From: Sphingomonas paucimobilis | GTDB lineage: Bacteria; Pseudomonadota; Alphaproteobacteria; Sphingomonadales; Sphingomonadaceae | Direction: 5' to 3' | DNA: 11,814 nucleotides | Assembly: GCA_945860425.1 (NCBI GenBank) | Contig: CAMAQU010000033.1 | Location: 1-11,814 of the forward strand | Shown here: one piece after another, positions 7,801-11,814 of the stretch | How positions within the stretch are numbered: position 1 is the first letter of the stretch | Layout: each line of letters starts with the position of its first letter | Position numbers and translations under genes: made by a program | The notes under the pieces: generated by a model | The model's input: only the letters and a program-made list of their open reading frames with translations | The model's database searches: none | What the model was told of the DNA's origin: nothing

Positions 7801-8334
7801 GAGCCGACGCGAAATTTCAATATAAAGCCGGTTTGGAAAAATCTGCTTCAGCGCGGCGAGATACTCTTCGGCCGCCGCCGGTTGATCTTCCGCCAATAGA
7901 CGACACAGCGCGCCTTCTCCGCCCGCGGTTAAGGCAAGCAAGCCCTGTGCATGGCGCGTGAGCAGATCAAGCGTGACATGCGGCGGCTCTTCAATCGGGC
8001 GACCCAAATGCGCGGCAGACACGAGCGCACACAAATTATGATAACCCACCTCATCCTGCGCATAGAGCGCCAGCCAATCATAAACTAGGCTGGCTCCGGC
8101 CGGACGCCCGGGCCGTGCGATAGAGAGCAACGTGCCGATGATCGGCTGCACGCCTGCTGCCTTACAGGCATCTGAAATCTGGGGCGCGGCATATAGCCCA
8201 TTGCGGTCGCACAACGCGACTGCGGGAAAGCCCAATTGCTTTGCGCGCTTGGCAATATCCTTGGGGCTGATCGCGCCTTCCAGCATGGTAAAGGCGGAGA
8301 AAACCCGCAAAGGCACGAAGGGCGAAAAAGACAT
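4858..8334 (-). CDS. dnaE: DNA polymerase III alpha subunit
   Basis: This is the catalytic subunit of the replicative polymerase, acting with the epsilon proofreader, the beta clamp and the clamp loader. The 1158-residue length fits DnaE1. Domains in order are PHP (about 5-280), palm/fingers/thumb (about 290-810), helix-hairpin-helix (about 825-880), OB fold (about 985-1065) and a C-terminal tau-contacting region. Catalytic aspartates are D399 and D401 in MPDFDIDF and D553 in VKFDFLGLKTL, equivalent to E. coli D401, D403 and D555. Other motifs are GPGRGSGAGSVVAW (355-368) and FNKSHAAAYALLAYQTAWLK (744-763). QGGLFG (911-916) matches the internal beta-clamp motif. The first PHP motif reads LRVFSAFT without the histidines of an active metal site. 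The start MSFSPFVPLR has AAGG about eight bases upstream. It is the last gene of the leftward gpx-dnaE pair. Confidence 0.97.
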   Translation of the reverse strand: MSFSPFVPLRVFSAFTMLEGAISPKDIAKRAKQLGFPAVALCDRNGLYAAPQISDACKAAGVQPIIGTLLSIARPGRPAGASLVYDWLALYAQDEVGYHNLCALVSAAHLGRPIEEPPHVTLDLLTRHAQGLLALTAGGEGALCRLLAEDQPAAAEEYLAALKQIFPNRLYIEISRRLDPVEGASEEALLDLAYAHDLPIVATNPACYAEADFHSAHDAMLCIAASAYVESTDRAKSSPDAWVKPTKDMQRLFEDLPEALANTLVVAQRCAVMAPKRDPILPTIGDKAGEADQLRVDARAGLAKRLELIPDADRDVYAQRLEFELDVIVQMGFPGYFLIVADFIKWAKEQGIAVGPGRGSGAGSVVAWSLTITDLDPIKLGLLFERFLNPERVSMPDFDIDFCETRRGEVIRYVQQKYGSDHVAQIITFGTMKARAVLKDTGRVLQMSYSHIDRLAKLLPNHPTDPWTLDRALNGVSELAGEYKSDFQVRQLFDLAMKLEGLPRHSSTHAAGVVIGDRPLDQLVPLYRDPRSDMPVTQFDMKYVEGAGLVKFDFLGLKTLSVIQRALDLIEQRTGDRPDLDTLSWDDPAVYALLQKGDTVGVFQLESEGMRRTLAAVRPSNFGDIIALVSLYRPGPMDNIPLFGDRKNGRVPIEYPHALLEGILSETYGVFVYQEQVMQAAQVLAGYTLGGADMLRRAMGKKIQSEMDAQREAFVTGCAAHNGIEAAKANELFDLIDKFAGYGFNKSHAAAYALLAYQTAWLKAHYPADFFAGSMSFDISNTDKLSIFMDDMRRLGVTALAPCINQSGADFEVQPVEDGLAVRYALGALKGVGEGAMEQVVAERAANGPFLSLDDFADRISARLLNRRQIESLAAAGAFDVLETNRAGVYAVAETLLAVAAAAEAARVSGQGGLFGGDEHKVEAVKLPANAHWSLADRMTQEREYFGFYFSAHPVDRYRHVATAHGARTFAALCAQPAPADGGRTGAVMAVLIEDVRWRTSARGRRYANIAMSDPTGQVIASCFDELTAKDLEEAAKTNECGLLTVELDRQPGDETPRITIKRIQPLEGLAANSRLKAIVRTASPAALTALATLLGTEGGGRGEILVEAALDAGERATIRLGRNFALDAELAARMEVIDGVESVTLSAGESPRLALVS

Positions 8335-8408
8335 GCCTGAACCTTAGGCACGGCCCGTCAGGATGTTAACCGATTCGGCTGACGATGTTGGGGATAAATC
8401 GCGAAAGC

Positions 8409-8885
8409 TTAGAGGAGCTTTTCAATATCCTTGGCAAGGCTTTCCGGCTTGTCGGTCGGGGCATAGCGGGCCACGACCTTACCGTCCTTATCGATCAGGA
8501 ATTTGGTGAAATTCCATTTAATGCCTTTGGTACCCAACACGCCCGGCTTTTCGACCTTGAGATAGTTATAAAGCGGGTCAGCCTTATCGCCATTGACCTC
8601 AATCTTCGCCATCAGCGGAAAGGTGACATCATAGGTCAGCGAGCAGAAATTCTTAATTTCCTCCGCATCGCCCGACTCTTGCGCGCCAAATTGATTACAG
8701 GGAAACCCAATGACGGTCAGACCGCGCGGCCCATAGGTGCGCTGTAGGGCCTCAAGCCCCTGATATTGCGGGGTGAAGCCGCATTTGGACGCGGTATTCA
8801 CGATCAGGATCGGACCGCCTTTGAAATCGGCCAATTTCTGATCCGACCCATCCGGCTTCTTCACGCTAAAATCATGGACGCTCAT
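8409..8885 (-). CDS. gpx: Glutathione peroxidase family protein, Cys type (probably thioredoxin-dependent)
   Basis: This protein reduces hydrogen peroxide and organic hydroperoxides. The 158-residue product carries the family tetrad as Cys35 (NTASKCGFTPQY), Gln69 (FPCNQFGAQE), Trp124 and Asn125 (KWNFTKFL). Cysteine replaces the selenocysteine of animal enzymes; there is no in-frame TGA. Cys81 (NFCSLTYDVTFP) sits where yeast Gpx3 has its resolving Cys82, so a two-cysteine thioredoxin-dependent mechanism is likely, although the family name says glutathione. No signal peptide is seen, so it should be cytoplasmic. The ATG ending the CAT at 8883-8885 was chosen over the ATGs at 8903 and 8897 because GGAGA lies five bases before it; the longer forms would add four or six residues. 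It lies between clpX (41 bases upstream) and dnaE (74 bases downstream), all on one strand. Confidence 0.93.
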   Translation of the reverse strand: MSVHDFSVKKPDGSDQKLADFKGGPILIVNTASKCGFTPQYQGLEALQRTYGPRGLTVIGFPCNQFGAQESGDAEEIKNFCSLTYDVTFPLMAKIEVNGDKADPLYNYLKVEKPGVLGTKGIKWNFTKFLIDKDGKVVARYAPTDKPESLAKDIEKLL

Positions 8886-8926
8886 GGCATTCTCCATCGG
8901 CATAGGGGTGGCTCAGGGCGCTCAGG

Positions 8927-10198
8927 CTAGGCGGCGTCGCCTGCCATCTCCTTCGTCTTTTTGGTATAGACGCGCACTGGCTCCTTAGTGCCGGCGACCA
9001 CATCCTTGTCGATCATCACCTGATCAACCTCATCCATCGACGGCAAATCGAACATGGTGTCGAGCAAAATGCCCTCAAGGATGGACCGCAGACCGCGGGC
9101 ACCCGTCTTGCGCTCAATGGCGCGCTTGGCAACAGCCGTCAGGGCGTCGTCGGTAAAGTCGAGCTCCACCTCTTCCATCTCGAACAGCTTTTTATACTGC
9201 TTCACCAGAGCATTTTTCGGCTCGACCAGAATCTTGACGAGTGCGTCAACATCCAGATCTTCCAAAGTTGCGATGACGGGCAGACGGCCGACAAATTCCG
9301 GGATCAGGCCGTATTTCAGGAGATCTTCCGGCTCGCTCTGCTTGAGAATATCGCCGGTGCGGCGTTCATCAGGCGCAGACACATGGGCACCAAAGCCAAT
9401 GGACTTGCCCTGAAGCCGGTCTGCAATAATCTTTTCAAGGCCGGCAAAAGCCCCGCCGCAGATGAACAAAATGTTGGTCGTATCGACCTGAAGGAATTCC
9501 TGCTGCGGATGCTTGCGCCCCCCTTGCGGCGGGACGCTGGCAACCGTGCCTTCCATCATCTTGAGCAGCGCCTGCTGCACGCCTTCGCCCGAGACATCGC
9601 GGGTGATGGAGGGGTTTTCGGCCTTGCGGCTGATCTTATCAATTTCATCGATATAAACGATGCCGCGCTGCGCCCGCTCCACATTATAGTCGGACGCCTG
9701 AAGCAGCTTTAGAATGATATTCTCAACATCCTCACCAACATAACCGGCTTCGGTCAATGTGGTGGCGTCTGCCATGGTGAAGGGCACATCCAAGATACGG
9801 GCCAAGGTCTGCGCAAGCAACGTCTTGCCGCAGCCTGTGGGGCCGACGAGCAAAATGTTCGACTTGGCAAGCTCAACATCCGCGCCCTTCGCGCCATGGT
9901 TCAGCCGCTTATAATGGTTGTGAACCGCGACCGAGAGAACACGCTTCGCCTTTGGCTGACCGATCACATAATCGTCCAGAACCTTGCAAATATCCGCCGG
10001 TGTCGGGACGCCGCCATCTTTTTTGGAGACAAGGGCCGACTTTGTTTCTTCGCGGATAATGTCATTGCACAAATCCACGCATTCATCGCAGATGAATACC
10101 GTTGGCCCCGCAATCAGCTTGCGGACTTCATGCTGCGACTTTCCGCAGAAAGAGCAATAAAGCGTGCTCTTGGTATCGCTGCCGCTCAACTTGGTCAT
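8927..10198 (-). CDS. clpX: ClpX, ATP-dependent unfoldase of the ClpXP protease
   Basis: ClpX is a hexameric AAA+ machine that recognises tagged proteins, unfolds them with ATP and feeds them to ClpP. In alphaproteobacteria ClpXP controls cell-cycle regulators as well as damaged proteins. The 423-residue protein has the N-terminal zinc finger with Cys15, Cys18, Cys37 and Cys40, Walker A GPTGCGKT (119-126), the pore loop GYVGED (152-157), Walker B VYIDEID (181-187), and the RKH loop (228-230). It also has the ClpP-docking IGF tripeptide (267-269), the arginine finger in EFVGRLP (Arg305) and sensor 2 GARG (Arg368). All key residues are present. The ATG has GGGAAG seven bases upstream. It lies 97 bases downstream of clpP, with a possible promoter of its own in the gap. 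Confidence 0.98.
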   Translation of the reverse strand: MTKLSGSDTKSTLYCSFCGKSQHEVRKLIAGPTVFICDECVDLCNDIIREETKSALVSKKDGGVPTPADICKVLDDYVIGQPKAKRVLSVAVHNHYKRLNHGAKGADVELAKSNILLVGPTGCGKTLLAQTLARILDVPFTMADATTLTEAGYVGEDVENIILKLLQASDYNVERAQRGIVYIDEIDKISRKAENPSITRDVSGEGVQQALLKMMEGTVASVPPQGGRKHPQQEFLQVDTTNILFICGGAFAGLEKIIADRLQGKSIGFGAHVSAPDERRTGDILKQSEPEDLLKYGLIPEFVGRLPVIATLEDLDVDALVKILVEPKNALVKQYKKLFEMEEVELDFTDDALTAVAKRAIERKTGARGLRSILEGILLDTMFDLPSMDEVDQVMIDKDVVAGTKEPVRVYTKKTKEMAGDAA

Positions 10199-10210
10199 CA
10201 GAATCTTCCC

Positions 10211-10253
10211 GCCACAATCGTGGCTATGTTACAATCAGATTTCGTAGCGGCAA
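10211..10253 (-). promoter_or_regulatory. Possible clpX promoter with a hairpin at its start site
   Basis: Read on the - strand, TTGCCG (10253-10248) and TAACAT (10231-10226) form a -35/-10 pair with a 16-base spacer. The predicted start is near 10219, about 20 bases before the clpX ATG. A perfect inverted repeat GCCAC-AATC-GTGGC (10211-10224) overlaps that start and lies just before the GGGAAG ribosome binding site. It could be an operator or a small 5' mRNA hairpin. Assigned by eye. Confidence 0.4.
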
Positions 10254-10269
10254 TGGCTTAATTTGTGCT

Positions 10270-10289
10270 GTCCGGCAGAAAAGCCGGAC
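10270..10289 (-). terminator. Hairpin after clpP (weak terminator or processing site)
   Basis: GTCCGGC and GCCGGAC form a perfect seven-base-pair stem with a six-base loop, six bases after the clpP stop. On the transcribed strand no T-run follows (the sequence continues AGCACAAATT), so full termination is unlikely. It may stabilise the clpP 3' end or lower clpX expression relative to clpP. Confidence 0.5.
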
Positions 10290-10295
10290 TTAGCC

Positions 10296-10910
10296 TTATG
10301 CATCTTCCGCCGGAACCGGTCGCTTATCGAACACTTGGTCAATCAAGCCAAAGTCCTTGGCTTCGTTGGCAGTCATGAAGTTATCCCGCTCCATCGCCTT
10401 TTCGATCGTGTCCAGATCTTTGCCCGTATAGTTGGAATAGAGCTGGTTCATACTAGCACGAATCCGCAGAATTTCTTGCGCTTGGATCGCAATATCTGTG
10501 GCTTGACCCTGTGCCCCGCCCGATGGCTGGTGGATCATGATCCGCGAATTGGTCAGCGCAACGCGCATCCCGGGCTCACCCGCGGCCAACAGGAAAGACC
10601 CCATAGAGGCGGCCTGCCCAACGCAGACCGTGCCAATTTTGGGGCGAATATATTTCATCGTATCATGGATCGCCATGCCGGCTGTCACCACGCCACCCGG
10701 CGAGTTGATGTACATCCAAATGTCCTTTTTCGGGTTTTCCGATTCGAGGAACAGCAGCTGTGCCACAATGACCGAGGCCATATTATCCTCAATTCCGCCC
10801 GTCACAAAGACGATGCGTTCCCGCAGCAGGCGCGAATAAATGTCAAAACTCCGCTCCCCACGATTGGATTGTTCGATAACGATGGGGATCAGCGCGTCGT
10901 GCGGATGCAT
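10296..10910 (-). CDS. clpP: ClpP, ATP-dependent Clp protease proteolytic subunit
   Basis: ClpP is the serine peptidase barrel (two stacked heptamers) that degrades proteins delivered by ClpX or ClpA. The 204-residue product has the catalytic triad Ser102 (GQAASMGS), His127 (RIMIHQPSGG) and Asp176 (ERDNFMTANEA). The oxyanion and substrate strand INSPGG (68-73) is also present. The N-terminal stretch before about residue 15 may be removed by self-processing, as in other ClpP proteins. The ATG has AAAGGA seven bases upstream. It is followed by clpX on the same strand, the usual arrangement, and preceded 54 bases away by a membrane protein gene in the same direction. Length and motifs are normal for the family. 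Confidence 0.98.
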   Translation of the reverse strand: MHPHDALIPIVIEQSNRGERSFDIYSRLLRERIVFVTGGIEDNMASVIVAQLLFLESENPKKDIWMYINSPGGVVTAGMAIHDTMKYIRPKIGTVCVGQAASMGSFLLAAGEPGMRVALTNSRIMIHQPSGGAQGQATDIAIQAQEILRIRASMNQLYSNYTGKDLDTIEKAMERDNFMTANEAKDFGLIDQVFDKRPVPAEDA

Positions 10911-10938
10911 GGACAGTCCTTTGCTTTAAGTCTCAGTC

Positions 10939-10968
10939 TCTATTTCGGCTTCATACCGGAAAGTTCAA
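10939..10968 (-). promoter_or_regulatory. Possible clpP promoter
   Basis: On the - strand TTGAAC (10968-10963) could be a -35 element, and AATAGA (10944-10939) a weak -10 with an 18-base spacer. The start would be about 22 bases before the clpP ATG. The -35 overlaps the TGA stop of the upstream membrane protein gene. No clear heat-shock (RpoH) -10 was recognised. The -10 matches consensus at only three of six positions, so this is tentative. Confidence 0.28.
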
Positions 10969-11814
10969 CCCCCCGAAGAAGAAGGGGGCGTTTTACGGAT
11001 AGAATAAAGGCGCGCGGTTGGGCCCGTATAAACGGGCGTCAGCCATGAGAATGCGGCCGGCGGGGCCTCTGCTTCCCAAATCCACACATAATCAAATTGC
11101 TCCCGCGGAAGATAGCGCAGGAAGGTTCGGACGCGAAATCCGGGGCAGCCAAAGGCAGGATTGAACAATTCCACCGACCGCGAGTCGTTAAACCCCTGTC
11201 CCTCATTATAAATGGGCCGCATCAAATGCTGTCCGGGAATGTCCCATTGCGTGTTCACAAAGGCATGTCGGCGCACAATCGCAAGGCTGGGCGCGTGATT
11301 GCGCCCGGCCAGCGGCCAGACCCCACATTCACTGCTATGGGCGAGTACCGCAATGCGCGCGCCCATGGGCACCTGGTCTAATGCGGCCAGATCCGCCGCA
11401 ATTTCATTGCCCCGTTGAATCCAGCCAATGGATGTTTCACCGACGCGCACCAGAAAGAGGAGTGCGCCCCCCAGAGCAATCGTCTGCGCCATTTTGGGGG
11501 GCATATTCCCCACCGCAAGAAAGGCGATGATGAGCAAGGGCGCAAAGAGACGGACATCGGCAAAATAAGAACTGAGAACCGTTGACGGAAGAATGATGGA
11601 GACCGCAAGCAGGCCGAGCGTTGCCCAGCGAAGCCCGGGATCACGTCCAACTCGGCGATCCACATGGAGCCAGACGGCCAGCAAGATCACGAGCGCGACC
11701 GACATAATGTCGAACCATTCCCATTCTGCACGCAGTAAATTTGGAATGCCGCGCAGTTTTTCCCAAAGCCGCCAACCTTCGAACAACTCCCCGCCGCCTT
11801 TGGTCGCCCGCCAG
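10965..11814 (-). CDS. Unrecognised polytopic membrane protein, C-terminal part (5' end outside window)
   Basis: The frame is open to the window edge, so 282 C-terminal residues are visible and the start is not seen. An in-frame TTG at 11784-11786 is not a convincing start, because the upstream residues (TKGGGELFEGWRLWEKLR) read as continuous protein. Four hydrophobic segments can be seen at about fragment residues 35-51, 62-79, 89-103 and 109-125. They are followed by a soluble domain of about 150 residues containing GARIAVLAHSSECGVWPL, a Trp- and aromatic-rich stretch and a Pro/Ser/Gly tail. The layout (membrane helices, then a C-terminal extracytoplasmic domain) resembles GT-C glycosyltransferases and related polymer-export proteins, but I see no diagnostic motif. 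The function is unknown. It is read in the same direction as clpP. Confidence 0.7.
   Translation of the reverse strand, partial: WRATKGGGELFEGWRLWEKLRGIPNLLRAEWEWFDIMSVALVILLAVWLHVDRRVGRDPGLRWATLGLLAVSIILPSTVLSSYFADVRLFAPLLIIAFLAVGNMPPKMAQTIALGGALLFLVRVGETSIGWIQRGNEIAADLAALDQVPMGARIAVLAHSSECGVWPLAGRNHAPSLAIVRRHAFVNTQWDIPGQHLMRPIYNEGQGFNDSRSVELFNPAFGCPGFRVRTFLRYLPREQFDYVWIWEAEAPPAAFSWLTPVYTGPTARLYSIRKTPPSSSGG

Noticed and set aside
8389..8397. TTATCCCCA (- strand), one mismatch from a DnaA box, upstream of dnaE
   Set aside because: A single nine-base near-match with no second copy nearby is expected by chance; no origin-like cluster is present.
1..11814. Search for CRISPR arrays, transposons, toxin-antitoxin or defence genes
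   Set aside because: No spaced repeats, transposase motifs, or small paired toxin-like frames were seen; all large frames are assigned to core genes or to the named unknowns.

Overview
The window is a stretch of core chromosome from an alphaproteobacterium, most likely a member of the Sphingomonadales. Evidence for this is the gene order cmk-rpsA-ihfB, an S1 protein beginning MASTANPTRDDFAALL, a DnaE whose N-terminus reads FVPLRVFSAFTMLEGAI, and moderately high GC. I see no insertion sequence, integrase, phage gene, CRISPR array or toxin/antisense cassette. This is a housekeeping region, not an accessory island, and I found no clear new multi-gene system in it.

Left part, + strand (1-4844). 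The window opens inside cmk (cytidylate kinase). A 150-base leader with several possible stem-loops follows, then rpsA (ribosomal protein S1) with a strong intrinsic terminator. ihfB (IHF beta subunit) comes next, with its own extended -10 promoter. After that come a tRNA-Leu(UAA) gene and, 38 bases on, an orphan family 5 solute-binding lipoprotein. The last gene on this strand encodes a small DUF4112-type membrane protein, whose Shine-Dalgarno sequence can pair with an upstream anti-SD.

Right part, - strand (4858-11814, transcribed right to left). In order of transcription: the C-terminal part of an unrecognised polytopic membrane protein that runs off the window; clpP and clpX (the two halves of the ClpXP protease); gpx (a Cys-type, probably thioredoxin-dependent glutathione peroxidase family protein); and dnaE (replicative DNA polymerase III alpha subunit). 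dnaE ends 13 bases from the end of the DUF4112 gene, so the two halves of the window converge there.

Functionally the window covers pyrimidine nucleotide supply (cmk), translation (rpsA, tRNA-Leu), nucleoid architecture (ihfB), protein quality control (clpP, clpX), peroxide defence (gpx) and chromosome replication (dnaE). The points most worth following up are regulatory: the rpsA leader fold, the possible SD-masking hairpin before the DUF4112 gene, an inverted repeat over the ihfB -10, hairpins between clpP and clpX, and the orphan solute-binding lipoprotein that has no visible ribosome binding site behind a tRNA gene.
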